From contig NZ_JAHZPJ010000003.1 of the NCBI RefSeq assembly GCF_019929345.1, positions 62,001-126,000 of the forward strand: a DNA stretch of 64,000 bases. Reading direction: 5' to 3'. This document shows positions 30,149 to 39,512 of this stretch, piece by piece (the first letter of the stretch is position 1; each line of letters starts with the position of its first letter). This stretch comes from Streptococcus oralis (GTDB taxonomy: Bacteria; Bacillota; Bacilli; Lactobacillales; Streptococcaceae). The position numbers and the translations under genes are program-made. Below the pieces are notes generated by a model. That model did not search any database, was not told where the DNA came from, and saw nothing but the letters and a program-made list of their open reading frames with translations.

Positions 30149-30841
30149 ATGAAAGAACAAAATACTATGGAAATTGATGTATTTCAATTGCTAAATACAT
30201 TGTGGAAACGGAAATTGATTATTGCTTTGGTGGCTATTGTAACAGGAACAGTTGCCTTTGCATATAGCAAATTTATTATAAAACCAGAATATACTAGCAC
30301 TACGCGTATTTATGTGGTCAACCGAAACCAGGGAGATAAGCCGGGATTGACAAATCAGGATTTGCAGGCAGGGTCTTATCTTGTTAAAGACTATCGTGAG
30401 ATCATCCTTTCCCAAGATGTGCTAGAAAAGGTTGTAACCGACTTGAAACTAAATATGTCAACAAAGGGTCTTGCTAGTAAAGTACAAGTGACTGTGCCAG
30501 TTGATACACGTATCGTATCTATTTCTGTTAAAGACAAACAGCCAGAGGAAGCTAGCCGTATCGCTAACTCTCTGCGTGAGGTTGCTGCTCAAAAAATCAT
30601 TAACGTAACTCGTGTATCTGATGTGACAACGCTTGAGGAAGCACGTCCAGCTACCTCCCCTTCATCACCTAACATTCGCCGTAACACTTTAGTAGGCTTT
30701 CTCGGAGGCTTAGGTGTTGTAGTTGTCGTTGTTCTGTTGATTGAGTTACTTGATGTTCGTGTCAAACGACCAGAAGATATCGAAGACGTCATGCAAATTC
30801 CACTTTTAGGAGTTATTCCAAATCTGGATAAATTGAAATAG
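30149..30841 (+). CDS. wzd: polysaccharide chain-length determinant Wzd/CpsC
   Basis: The 230-residue membrane adaptor of the Wze kinase has two membrane segments (about 25-45 and 177-200) around an extracytoplasmic loop. It carries the proline-rich [12 protein letters not shown] stretch before the second segment, as in the Wzz/CapA family. Translation starts eight bases after the wzh stop behind AGGAG. Confidence 0.94.
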   Translation: MKEQNTMEIDVFQLLNTLWKRKLIIALVAIVTGTVAFAYSKFIIKPEYTSTTRIYVVNRNQGDKPGLTNQDLQAGSYLVKDYREIILSQDVLEKVVTDLKLNMSTKGLASKVQVTVPVDTRIVSISVKDKQPEEASRIANSLREVAAQKIINVTRVSDVTTLEEARPATSPSSPNIRRNTLVGFLGGLGVVVVVVLLIELLDVRVKRPEDIEDVMQIPLLGVIPNLDKLK

Positions 30842-30850
30842 GAGAGAATG

Positions 30851-31534
30851 ATGCCAACATTAGAAATTACACAGAAAAAATTGGAGCTTGTAAAAAAAGC
30901 AGAAGAATATTATAATGCCCTGCGTACAAATATACAACTAAGTGGAGATAATTTGAAAGTCATCTCCATTACTTCAGTTAAACCAGGTGAAGGAAAGTCT
31001 ACAACTTCTACCAATCTTGCTTGGGCCTTTGCGCGTGCAGGTTATAAAACTCTCCTAATTGATGCGGATATTCGTAATTCAGTCATGTCGGGGGTCTTTA
31101 GATCACGAGATAAGATTACAGGCCTAACCGAGTTTTTATCAGGTACGACAGACTTATCACAAGGGCTATGTGATACCAATGTTGAAAATCTCTTTGTGAT
31201 TCAGGCGGGTTCTATATCACCGAATCCTACAGCCCTTTTACAAAGTGAAAATTTTAGAACAATGCTAGATACCTTGCGTAAATATTTTGACTATATCATC
31301 GTGGATACAGCTCCTGTAGGTATCGTCATTGATGCAGTCATTGTGACGCAGAAATGTGATGCATCTGTTTTGGTTACAGCAGTTGGTGAAACAAATCGTC
31401 GCGATGTTCAAAAAGCAAAAGAGCAATTGGAACAAACAGGAAAGCCATTTTTGGGTGTTGTCTTAAATAAATTGAATATCTCAGCGGAGAAATATTCTTC
31501 TTATGGAGGATATGGGAACTATGGAAAGAAATAA
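30851..31534 (+). CDS. wze: autophosphorylating tyrosine kinase Wze/CpsD
   Basis: With Wzd it forms a BY-kinase that controls polymer length. The 227-residue protein has Walker A GEGKSTTS (about 41-48), Walker A' LLIDADIR and Walker B YIIVDTAPVG. The C-terminus has the Tyr cluster YSSYGGYGNYG, which is the phosphorylated tail. I use the ATG at 30851, six bases after GGAG and giving the usual MPTLEI start, rather than 30848. Confidence 0.94.
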   Translation: MPTLEITQKKLELVKKAEEYYNALRTNIQLSGDNLKVISITSVKPGEGKSTTSTNLAWAFARAGYKTLLIDADIRNSVMSGVFRSRDKITGLTEFLSGTTDLSQGLCDTNVENLFVIQAGSISPNPTALLQSENFRTMLDTLRKYFDYIIVDTAPVGIVIDAVIVTQKCDASVLVTAVGETNRRDVQKAKEQLEQTGKPFLGVVLNKLNISAEKYSSYGGYGNYGKK

Positions 31535-31591
31535 ATAGTCTTGCAGTGCTAGGATTATTTTAGATGATTATTATGGGAGGGGGAGTTTAAG

Positions 31592-32227
31592 GTGAAACAA
31601 AATAGTATCGTCTATATTGGCTTTAAAAGAGTTATGGATGTTCTTATTGGTTTGTTTGGAACAATATTCATAGTCCTACCTAGCGCTTTTATAATTTATA
31701 TAATCTATAAAATAAAAGGTTATAAAGGAAGCATATTCTTTACACAATATAGAGTAGGGCTAAGAGGAAAGAAATTTAAAATTATTAAATTTAGATCAAT
31801 GGTTGAAAATGCTGAGGAAGTTTTGGCCTCAAATAAAGAACTCTATGAAAAATATATAAATAATAGTTACAAATTACCTCCAAATGAGGATCCTCGTCTT
31901 ACCAATATCGGAGATTTTATCAGGAAAACGAGCATTGATGAAATTCCTCAATTTATAAACTTATTGCTGGGTGATATGAGTCTTATTGGACCTAGACCAA
32001 TTTTGGAGAATGAGTTAGAGGAGTACTCCAAGGAAGAGCAACAAATTTTATTGTCTGTACGACCGGGGATTACAGGAATGTGGCAAGTTTCTGGTAGGAG
32101 CGAAGTATATTATCCTGAACGTTGTGAAATGGAGTTGTACTATCCCAGAAATCAATCTTTTTTGTTAGATATCAAAATTTTCTTTTTGACGATAAAAAAA
32201 GTAATGTCTGGAGAAGGTGCCCATTAA
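31592..32227 (+). CDS. initiating sugar-phosphate transferase, short form
   Basis: This bacterial sugar transferase puts the first sugar-1-phosphate on undecaprenyl phosphate. The 211-residue protein begins at GTG behind a G-rich site. It has one N-terminal hydrophobic hairpin (about 15-42), then FKIIKFRSMV, the TSIDEIPQFINLL and SLIGPRP motifs and PGITGMWQVSGR. It lacks the N-terminal multi-membrane domain of WchA/CpsE (about 455 residues), so it is of the short WciI/WcjG/PglC kind. The sugar is therefore uncertain and need not be glucose. Confidence 0.9.
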   Translation: MKQNSIVYIGFKRVMDVLIGLFGTIFIVLPSAFIIYIIYKIKGYKGSIFFTQYRVGLRGKKFKIIKFRSMVENAEEVLASNKELYEKYINNSYKLPPNEDPRLTNIGDFIRKTSIDEIPQFINLLLGDMSLIGPRPILENELEEYSKEEQQILLSVRPGITGMWQVSGRSEVYYPERCEMELYYPRNQSFLLDIKIFFLTIKKVMSGEGAH

Positions 32228-32274
32228 TATATGTGCCAAATCATCTAGCATGAAATTGATAGAGAGATAAGGTT

Positions 32275-32315
32275 GAATACGAATAACAGTTTTTGGCTAT
32301 TCGTATTCATTTTTT
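32275..32315 (+). terminator. terminator inside the polysaccharide operon
   Basis: A perfect 11-bp stem (GAATACGAATA, 32275-32285; TATTCGTATTC, 32298-32308) is followed by a run of six T. It separates the five regulatory and initiation genes from the glycosyltransferase genes. The rest of the 32228-32452 spacer holds only very short frames, perhaps gene remnants. Confidence 0.85.
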
Positions 32316-32452
32316 CAAGCGAAGGAAATAGGATGAGTAAGCGAATTTATTCTAGTATTCTCTTTACTTGAAAAAATGGATGGAGATTCGATTGAAAAAA
32401 TTGTCCAACGCCAACGAGGCAGGAATTAAGAAATTGGAGTTAGGGTATACAA

Positions 32453-33247
32453 ATGTCAAAAAAGTACAAAATTATAGTTGCAACACACAAAAGATTTCAA
32501 ATGCCAGAGGATAAGGAGCTGTACATTCCTGTTCAGGTTGGCAGTGAAGGAAAGGAAAATTTAGGCTATCAGCCAGACAATCAAGGTGATCATATTTCAC
32601 ATCTCAACCCTTATTATTGTGAATTGACAGGACTATATTGGGCTTGGAAAAATTTGGACTGTGATTACCTAGGATTAGTTCATTACCGACGTTATTTTAC
32701 AGACAAAAAGCGTCCTTACCAGGATAAGATAAATATGAATGAAGTGATCCTATCGGCAGATCAAGTTAAGGAATTTATGTCTGAAGCGGACGTCGTTGTT
32801 CCTAAAAAGAGAAAATATTATATAGAGACTCTCTATTCACATTATGCACATACTCATGATTCTAGTCATTTAGATACAACGCGTGAAATCATAAAAGAAA
32901 TCGCACCAGAGTATCTAGAAACATTTGATAAGGTGATGGATGGCCGTAGTGGCCATATGTTCAATATGTTTATCATGTCCAAAGAAAATGTGTCATCTTA
33001 TTGTGAGTGGTTGTTCCCTATCATTGATGAGTTGTACAGAAGATTGGATATCACAGGCTACTCTGCTTTTGATGCAAGACTGTTTGGACGTGTCAGTGAG
33101 CGCCTTTTTAATGTTTGGTTAGACTACCAAAATCTACGTGTTAAAGAAATTCCATTTATGTATATGGAAAAAGTGAATTTATTTGAGAAGGGCAAATCCT
33201 TCTTGAAAGCGAAGTATTTCGGAAAAAAATATGGACAGAGTTTTTAG
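32453..33247 (+). CDS. DUF4422 family glycosyltransferase
   Basis: The 264-residue protein has the DUF4422 hallmarks: an N-terminal IIVATHK strand, the LTGLYWAWKN helix and LGLVHYRRYF. This family is common in capsule loci and includes sugar transferases, some for galactofuranose. That possibility fits the glf gene in this locus but is inference. Start is the ATG at 32453 behind an AGGG site. No membrane segment is seen. Confidence 0.8.
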   Translation: MSKKYKIIVATHKRFQMPEDKELYIPVQVGSEGKENLGYQPDNQGDHISHLNPYYCELTGLYWAWKNLDCDYLGLVHYRRYFTDKKRPYQDKINMNEVILSADQVKEFMSEADVVVPKKRKYYIETLYSHYAHTHDSSHLDTTREIIKEIAPEYLETFDKVMDGRSGHMFNMFIMSKENVSSYCEWLFPIIDELYRRLDITGYSAFDARLFGRVSERLFNVWLDYQNLRVKEIPFMYMEKVNLFEKGKSFLKAKYFGKKYGQSF

Positions 33248-33355
33248 AGCTTACTAAGTAACTTTCAAGTTTTAAACTAATATTAAAATTATTTAATTTA
33301 ACTATCATTGGGCGTTGTGAAACGAAGAACTCACCCTTAGTTTAGGAGGACAAGT

Positions 33356-34186
33356 ATGTCAGATATAAAAATTATTCAAGATAAAATCCTGTCTATCTTG
33401 AAAGAATTTATTAACATTTGTGAAGAAAATAATTTGACTTACTATGCTCTAGGGGGAACATTGCTTGGAGCAGTACGTCACAAAGGATTTATCCCTTGGG
33501 ATGATGATATTGATATTGGCATGCCAAGAGAAGATTACGAAAAGTTTAAGAAAGTAGCTCCCAATTTCCTGCCGAACAATTATAAATTTTTAAGTGAAGA
33601 CACCGCTAATTATAAAAAAGCTTTCTCTGTAATCCGGGATGATTCAACGAAAATCATAATGAATTATAGTAAAGAAGAATTGGTGGAGAGTTTGTGGATA
33701 GATATTTTTCCACTTGACGGGATGCCTGCTGCCCCAATTAAGAGAAAAATTCATGAGTATAGATACTTATACAGACGGATGATGGTTCAACTTTCTCAGT
33801 TTAATAGTCTAGTGAATCAGAAGAAAGAAGATCGCCCCTTAGTTGAAAAATTAATTATTATCTTTGCAAACATAGTTAAAATTGAGAAAGTACTTTCTTT
33901 TGATTGGGCGCAAAAAAGATATTTAAAGGCTATTAAAAGATATTCATTTAATGAGGCTTTTTCTGGAAACTATACAGGGGCATATAAATTAAGAGAGATT
34001 GTGCCTTCTGATTATTTTGGAGAACCAGTCTTATTAAAATTTGAAGAAATTGACTTGAGTTGTCCTCGTAGATATAAAGAATATTTGACAGCTATCTATG
34101 GAGAAAATTACATGCAATTACCTCCTGAAGAAAAGAGAGTCCAGCACCACTATAAAATAATATCGCTTGGTGAGAAAGAAGGATAA
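33356..34186 (+). CDS. LicD family phosphotransferase
   Basis: LicD proteins transfer phosphocholine or similar phospho-groups onto glycans. The 276-residue protein has the family core GGTLLGAVRHKGFIPWDDD and IDIGMPREDYEKF (about 32-62), with the metal-binding DDDID. AGGAGG precedes the ATG. No CDP-choline synthesis gene is in the window, so the donor is unknown. It predicts a phospho-decorated polysaccharide. Confidence 0.88.
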   Translation: MSDIKIIQDKILSILKEFINICEENNLTYYALGGTLLGAVRHKGFIPWDDDIDIGMPREDYEKFKKVAPNFLPNNYKFLSEDTANYKKAFSVIRDDSTKIIMNYSKEELVESLWIDIFPLDGMPAAPIKRKIHEYRYLYRRMMVQLSQFNSLVNQKKEDRPLVEKLIIIFANIVKIEKVLSFDWAQKRYLKAIKRYSFNEAFSGNYTGAYKLREIVPSDYFGEPVLLKFEEIDLSCPRRYKEYLTAIYGENYMQLPPEEKRVQHHYKIISLGEKEG

Positions 34187-34199
34187 GAGTAGTTGAAAT

Positions 34200-35303
34200 A
34201 TGAAAAAAATTGCTTTAGTGAAATGGATTTTGGATGAGTCTGGTGGTGGGGAGCGAGTGGCTGTATCCTTGGCCAACGAACTTACAAAAAAGTATGAAGT
34301 TCATTTGATTGGAATTACTACAAAACAATCAGACCTGTTCTTTAAAATCAATTCTCAAGTAAAATACTCCAATTTTTTTGACCATCGAGTACGCTTGTCT
34401 AAGAATATTCTAAAAATCTCAAAAATGTTAAAAAAATATTTCATAGATAATGAGATAGAGGTCGCCTTTGGGATAGGGATATCCGCTAATGTATTTTTAT
34501 CTTTGTCAGGAATAGGAATTTCTACTAAAGTAGTTTTGTGTGATCATACCAATTCAATTACGGATAATAGAGAATTTTCTCAGAAAGTCCAAAGATATGT
34601 TGGGACAAAGTTGGCAGACAAGATTATTACTCTTACTCAGGAAGATCGTCAAAATTATATAAAAAAATATGGAATTTCTGAAGAAATTATCGAATATATC
34701 TATAATTGGAAAGAAAATATACCTTCAGACACTTTAAGTTATAATAAAGAATCAACCAAAATTGTTACGGTGGGTCGTTTTGATTACCAAAAAGGATATG
34801 ATTATCTTGTTCAGGTTGCGAAAAAGGTTTTGTCTGAGAAGTCAGGCTGGACTTGGGAAATCTATGGATCCGGCAATCAGGATGAAGTAGACAAAATCAG
34901 AGATTTAATCAACGAAAATGATTTGCAAGACAGGTTAGTCATAAAAGGACTCGAAAAAAATCAGGATTTGATTTATGGAGATAAAGGAATTTATGTCATG
35001 ACTTCTCGCTATGAGGGCTTACCTTTAGTCCTATTAGAAGCACAACAATACAATCTTCCTATTGTTAGCTTCAGATGTCCAACGGGACCTAGTGAGATTG
35101 TTGAAGATGGAGTCAATGGATTTTTGATTGATTGCTATGACGTGGATCAGATGAGTGAGAAATTGCTTGAATTGATGAAAAATGATGATTTGCGACAATC
35201 TTTCTCAGAACATGCCAAAGACAATATGGATAAATTTGATAAAAATAAAATTCTTAATCAGTGGATATATTTAATAGAAGAAATAGGAGCGGATAATCGT
35301 TAA
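34200..35303 (+). CDS. glycosyltransferase family 4
   Basis: The 367-residue cytosolic transferase has the GT-B fold signs: N-terminal GGGERV loop, VTVGRFDYQKGYDYLV near 197, and the nucleotide-sugar EGLPLVLLEAQ motif near 276-286. A retaining enzyme is predicted. Acceptor and donor are not readable. It begins 13 bases after licD and is followed one base later by a second family 4 gene. Confidence 0.88.
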   Translation: MKKIALVKWILDESGGGERVAVSLANELTKKYEVHLIGITTKQSDLFFKINSQVKYSNFFDHRVRLSKNILKISKMLKKYFIDNEIEVAFGIGISANVFLSLSGIGISTKVVLCDHTNSITDNREFSQKVQRYVGTKLADKIITLTQEDRQNYIKKYGISEEIIEYIYNWKENIPSDTLSYNKESTKIVTVGRFDYQKGYDYLVQVAKKVLSEKSGWTWEIYGSGNQDEVDKIRDLINENDLQDRLVIKGLEKNQDLIYGDKGIYVMTSRYEGLPLVLLEAQQYNLPIVSFRCPTGPSEIVEDGVNGFLIDCYDVDQMSEKLLELMKNDDLRQSFSEHAKDNMDKFDKNKILNQWIYLIEEIGADNR

Positions 35304-35304
35304 A

Positions 35305-36405
35305 ATGAAAAAAATGTTAATTTGCATAACTAGCTTAACAGGAGGCGGAGCTGAAAAATCACTGGTAAATTTTATACAGCAATTTAAGTATAAGTATGAT
35401 ATCTCTTTACTCGTATATAGCGAAAAGAATAATTATTATGCACAAAAACTTGAAGATATCAAAATAGATTATTTCATAAAAAAAGACACACCATATCTTA
35501 TTGAAAAACTTTTGAATAAGGTAGTGAAATTTTTTCCTAGGACATTGGTATATAAATTTATTCTTAATAAAACTAGGTTTAAAAAAGAAAAATTCGACAT
35601 AGAATTTGCGTATATAGAAGGAAAACCAACTAAAATTATTTCAGGCTCATACAATGAAGATAGTCTAAAATTAGCGTATATTCATTGTGATTTTTCTAAG
35701 AATTGGTACTCTCGTAAATCGTTTAGAAGTATTAGGGATGAGAGTATGTGCTATCAAAAATTTCATGATATTTTAGCTGTTTCTTTAGGTCAGAAAGAAA
35801 GTTTTGAAAAAATATTTCCATCATGTAAATTGGATATAGTTCCAAATTTAATCAATCTAAATGAAATAGAAAGATTAAGCAAAGAATCAAATGTGCAAAA
35901 GACATTTCCTTATTTTTGTGCAGTAGGAAGATTGGCAGAAGTGAAAAATTATTCATTATTAATAAATGCATTTCACCAATTTAGAAAAAAATATCCTGAA
36001 TTTCATTTATTAATTTTAGGTGAAGGAGAGCTACGGCAAACACTGCAAAATCAGATTGAGATTCTAGGTGAGCAAAATTACATTCAATTAGTCGGTTTTC
36101 AAAGTAACCCATACTCCTATATAAGACAAAGCAAAGGGCTGATTCAAAGCTCAATTTCAGAATCATTTAGTTATGTTCTAGCTGAAGCGTCAATATTGGG
36201 AGTTCCCACGATTTCTACTAGAACTCAAGGGTCAGAATTAATGATGAAATATTTTGATGTTATAGAAGTTGATCATGATAGTGCGGCACTGGCTAAGGGA
36301 ATGGAATTTATTCTCCAGAAGGAAATTTTTGAGAAAAAGACGGATTTCAATGAGGAAGCAATAAATAAGTTTGAAGCAATATTTTCAAAAATAAAGGAGA
36401 AATAA
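35305..36405 (+). CDS. glycosyltransferase family 4
   Basis: The 366-residue protein starts MKKMLICITSLTGGGAEKS, the usual GT4 N-terminal loop. It has AVGRLAEVKNYSLLINAF and the ESFSYVLAEASILGVPTI nucleotide-sugar motif. The gene is AT-rich, as are its neighbours. Linkage specificity is unknown. Confidence 0.88.
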   Translation: MKKMLICITSLTGGGAEKSLVNFIQQFKYKYDISLLVYSEKNNYYAQKLEDIKIDYFIKKDTPYLIEKLLNKVVKFFPRTLVYKFILNKTRFKKEKFDIEFAYIEGKPTKIISGSYNEDSLKLAYIHCDFSKNWYSRKSFRSIRDESMCYQKFHDILAVSLGQKESFEKIFPSCKLDIVPNLINLNEIERLSKESNVQKTFPYFCAVGRLAEVKNYSLLINAFHQFRKKYPEFHLLILGEGELRQTLQNQIEILGEQNYIQLVGFQSNPYSYIRQSKGLIQSSISESFSYVLAEASILGVPTISTRTQGSELMMKYFDVIEVDHDSAALAKGMEFILQKEIFEKKTDFNEEAINKFEAIFSKIKEK

Positions 36406-36408
36406 TTT

Positions 36409-37497
36409 GTGAAATATGATAGAGTATATAATCTGATTTTTAATATATTGTTCTCTGTATCAACAGTTTTGTATATGCTGAAATTTGTAAATATTGCGAA
36501 AAGTGGTAGTTTAAATATCTTAATTTTAGCTAGTTCAGTATTTTTATTGCTACTTCACACAGTGATTTACGGCTTTAATAAATTGAAGCTATTTTGTCTA
36601 TCCTTCGTATTATTTTTATGTTTTCTAATTTATTTTCAAGGATTAGTTTATCTGGAATTGCTTAATTTTTTTCTGATTTACTCAACTCTAAGAGTGAGTA
36701 ATATTCAATTTAACAAGACTCATTGGTTAGTGTTTTTTATTTTTTTTATATTAGTAGTTTTATTTGCTAATGCAGGAATTATTAAAAGTGTATTCATTTT
36801 TCGAACTGGAGGGCTAGTAAGAGGAACATTAGGGTTTGTCCATCCGAATTCACTAGGTCTCATGGCTTATGCAATTACATTAAATACATTGTACGTCTTT
36901 AACCCCAATAGATACAAAATTATTTTCTACTGCGGTCTTCTTATATTTAATTATTTTATATTTGCCATAACGGACTCTAGAACTTCTTTCTTAATAAGTT
37001 TATTGATTATTTTAAGTTGTTTTATTTTTGATTTTAGAGGTATTCTATACAAGGTTGTTAAAAATTCATTTATTTATATAGTAATTGTAGTAAGTTCGCT
37101 ATTTATTATTTTAGCAACTACCTATTTTGAAGTGAGGGAACCTTTCATTTTTTTGAATAAACTTTTTACCAATAGAATTTACAGTGGTAATGTTTTTGTA
37201 GCTGAATATGGATATAATCTTTTTGGGAATTTTATAGAGGGAACACTACCTACTTTAGCAGGAGATGTAATTATTGATAGTGGCTATGTGGGTTTAATTC
37301 TTCGTTTAGGTGTATTATTTTTTATAGGCTACTTGTTGTTTATGTTGTTAAGAATAAAACAAAATATTTTTTTATTGAAGGAAGCAATCTTGATTAGCAG
37401 TGTCTTTATTTCATTAATGTTTGAATCCTATGGGTTTTCTGGTTTTATTTTCCCAGTTTTATTTGTGGATTTTGTAGGTAAAAGAAAGGAATTATAA
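36409..37497 (+). CDS. wzy: polysaccharide polymerase Wzy
   Basis: The 362-residue protein has about ten hydrophobic segments and no soluble domain. It lies where Wzy genes lie and carries an extracytoplasmic loop near 260-285. Wzy proteins are too divergent for motif proof, so the call rests on topology and context. It starts at GTG behind AAAGGAG; the stop overlaps the next ATG by one base. Confidence 0.82.
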   Translation: MKYDRVYNLIFNILFSVSTVLYMLKFVNIAKSGSLNILILASSVFLLLLHTVIYGFNKLKLFCLSFVLFLCFLIYFQGLVYLELLNFFLIYSTLRVSNIQFNKTHWLVFFIFFILVVLFANAGIIKSVFIFRTGGLVRGTLGFVHPNSLGLMAYAITLNTLYVFNPNRYKIIFYCGLLIFNYFIFAITDSRTSFLISLLIILSCFIFDFRGILYKVVKNSFIYIVIVVSSLFIILATTYFEVREPFIFLNKLFTNRIYSGNVFVAEYGYNLFGNFIEGTLPTLAGDVIIDSGYVGLILRLGVLFFIGYLLFMLLRIKQNIFLLKEAILISSVFISLMFESYGFSGFIFPVLFVDFVGKRKEL

Positions 37498-38372
37498 TGA
37501 GTTTAAAAGTTACAGTATTTACAGCTACATATAATAGGATGAACTTGTTAAAAAAATTGTATGACTCTCTAGTGAAGCAAACTAGTAAAGATTTTGAGTG
37601 GATAATTGTAGATGATGGTTCAACGGATGATACCTCAACGGTAGTTCAGAAATTTTTATCAGAAAATAAATTGGATATAAGTTATATTTATCAAGAAAAT
37701 GGTGGGAAGCATAGAGCGGTTAATGAGGGATTGGACAGAGCTAAGGGACAATTGTTTTTTATAGTCGACTCAGATGATGCTCTCCTTCCGAAAGCTATAG
37801 CCACCGTTATTGATAGATTCACAACTATTCAAGATAATCCCAAATATGCAGGCGTCGCTTTTAATCGAGGATATTCAGAGACAGTAATCGTTGGGGAAAC
37901 GTTTGAAGGGGAATTTATAGATTGTGATAATTTGCATCGAGTAAAATATAATATTCTTGGTGATAAAGCTGAGGTCTACAGAACAGAAATTTTAAAAGAA
38001 ATAAAATTCCCAGAAATTGAGGGAGAAAATTTTATGAGTGAAGTAGTTTTGTGGAATGAAGTAGCAAGGAGAGGACACAAATTACGATGGTTCAATGAGA
38101 TTATTTACATATCTGATTACCTAGAGGACGGCTTGACGAAAAATAGTACGACTATTTTAAAAAAAAATCCAATTGCTCATAAAATGATGACAAAAGAGTT
38201 ATTACAGATTGATTATCCTTTAAAAAACAAATTTGGACATATTTATAAGTATCATCAGATCCAACAGAATTCTGTTCAAGAGACAGCTAGAGATTTACAT
38301 ATTTCATATATAGCAGTCGGTATTATTGTAGCAATGGGAAAAGTAAAGGATTTATTAAAAAAGAGTAAATAA
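37497..38372 (+). CDS. glycosyltransferase family 2
   Basis: The 291-residue GT-A enzyme has VFTATYNRMNLL at the N-terminus, IIVDDGSTDDT (about 35-45), the KHRAVNEGLD loop and DSDD, the metal-binding DxD (about 91-94). An inverting transferase is predicted. The acceptor is unknown. It is translationally coupled to wzy. Confidence 0.9.
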   Translation: MSLKVTVFTATYNRMNLLKKLYDSLVKQTSKDFEWIIVDDGSTDDTSTVVQKFLSENKLDISYIYQENGGKHRAVNEGLDRAKGQLFFIVDSDDALLPKAIATVIDRFTTIQDNPKYAGVAFNRGYSETVIVGETFEGEFIDCDNLHRVKYNILGDKAEVYRTEILKEIKFPEIEGENFMSEVVLWNEVARRGHKLRWFNEIIYISDYLEDGLTKNSTTILKKNPIAHKMMTKELLQIDYPLKNKFGHIYKYHQIQQNSVQETARDLHISYIAVGIIVAMGKVKDLLKKSK

Positions 38373-38513
38373 ATCTATGTTTTATATGATGAAAATGTCT
38401 ATGAAATTTTCGTAAGAATGATCTTCATGAGTTTTTTTAGATTTAAGGTTGAACTTTCAGTTTGATTATCCAGTATATCTATGAAACTTAGACTAATAAA
38501 ATGGAGGAAGTAA
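38373..38513. other. spacer between two glycosyltransferase genes
   Basis: The 141-base gap contains one small hairpin (GAAAAT with ATTTTC, about 38391-38411) and an AT-rich stretch, with no terminator-grade structure and no ORF. A GGAGG site at the right end serves the next gene. Confidence 0.5.
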
Positions 38514-39512
38514 ATGCTAAAGTTTTCTGTCATTGTACCTATTTACAATGTTGAAAAGTATATTGAGGAATGTGTATATTCTGTATTGAGACAGACATAT
38601 AATAATTTTGAACTTATTTTAGTGAATGATGCCTCTCCAGATCATTCGCTTGATATTATTACAAAAATAGCTGAAAAGGATTCACGCATTGTAATTATAG
38701 ACAAAGAGAAGAATGAAGGTGTGGCGTTAGCAAGATCATCTGGCTTAGCAAATGCTAAAGGAGATTACGTTGTTTATTTGGATGGAGATGATCAACTAAT
38801 TCCAGAAGCGTTAAAAATTTTAGCTACTAAAATTGATTCACAAAATCCAGACATTGTAATTTTTCCTAAAATTAAGGAGAGAAACGGTGTGAAACATGTG
38901 AATCCATACTTCTCAAAGGAAATGCTCTTTGAGGAAGATAAAAAAGAACTATATAAAGGCTTTTTAAGTTATAGTTACTTTGTAATTGGATGCGCTGCTA
39001 TTAATAGAGAGTTAGCTGTGCAATATGACATTGCTAATGAATTGAAAGAGATTTGGCTTGGTGAGGATTTATTGCAAAGCCTTCCTTTGTTGACACATGC
39101 AAAAAGGATTTTATACATTATAGAGGGAATCTATATAATGGTTTACAATCCTGATTCAGCAACAAGGAGTAAAGTATTAAGAAAAGATAGATATCTCCAA
39201 GCAATTGAAAATCATAAGGTAATTGAACAATATATACAACTATGGGGTGAGGAAGAACTACAAAATGATTTTCATGAACATATTATGAATGATGTTATTT
39301 CTTATGCATTCGCAGGGTGTAGAGGTGCAAGCTCTGTTAGAGAGGGCAGTGAGTATCTTCAAACAATTGGTAGTGATGTAGGATTCCGCAGAGCCTACTC
39401 ATTAGGATATCCTAAAAAATTGTCACATAAAATACTAGCGTTTTTTCTAAAGCATGAGTCATATGTCGTTGCGTATTATTTAATTAAAATGAAAGAAAGG
39501 TTATCATCATGA
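38514..39512 (+). CDS. glycosyltransferase family 2
   Basis: The 332-residue enzyme has FSVIVPIYNVEKYIEECV, LVNDASPDHS (about 36-45) and DGDD (about 91-94). The C-terminal part is longer than in the neighbouring GT2. Its TGA overlaps the start of the flippase gene by four bases. Confidence 0.9.
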   Translation: MLKFSVIVPIYNVEKYIEECVYSVLRQTYNNFELILVNDASPDHSLDIITKIAEKDSRIVIIDKEKNEGVALARSSGLANAKGDYVVYLDGDDQLIPEALKILATKIDSQNPDIVIFPKIKERNGVKHVNPYFSKEMLFEEDKKELYKGFLSYSYFVIGCAAINRELAVQYDIANELKEIWLGEDLLQSLPLLTHAKRILYIIEGIYIMVYNPDSATRSKVLRKDRYLQAIENHKVIEQYIQLWGEEELQNDFHEHIMNDVISYAFAGCRGASSVREGSEYLQTIGSDVGFRRAYSLGYPKKLSHKILAFFLKHESYVVAYYLIKMKERLSS

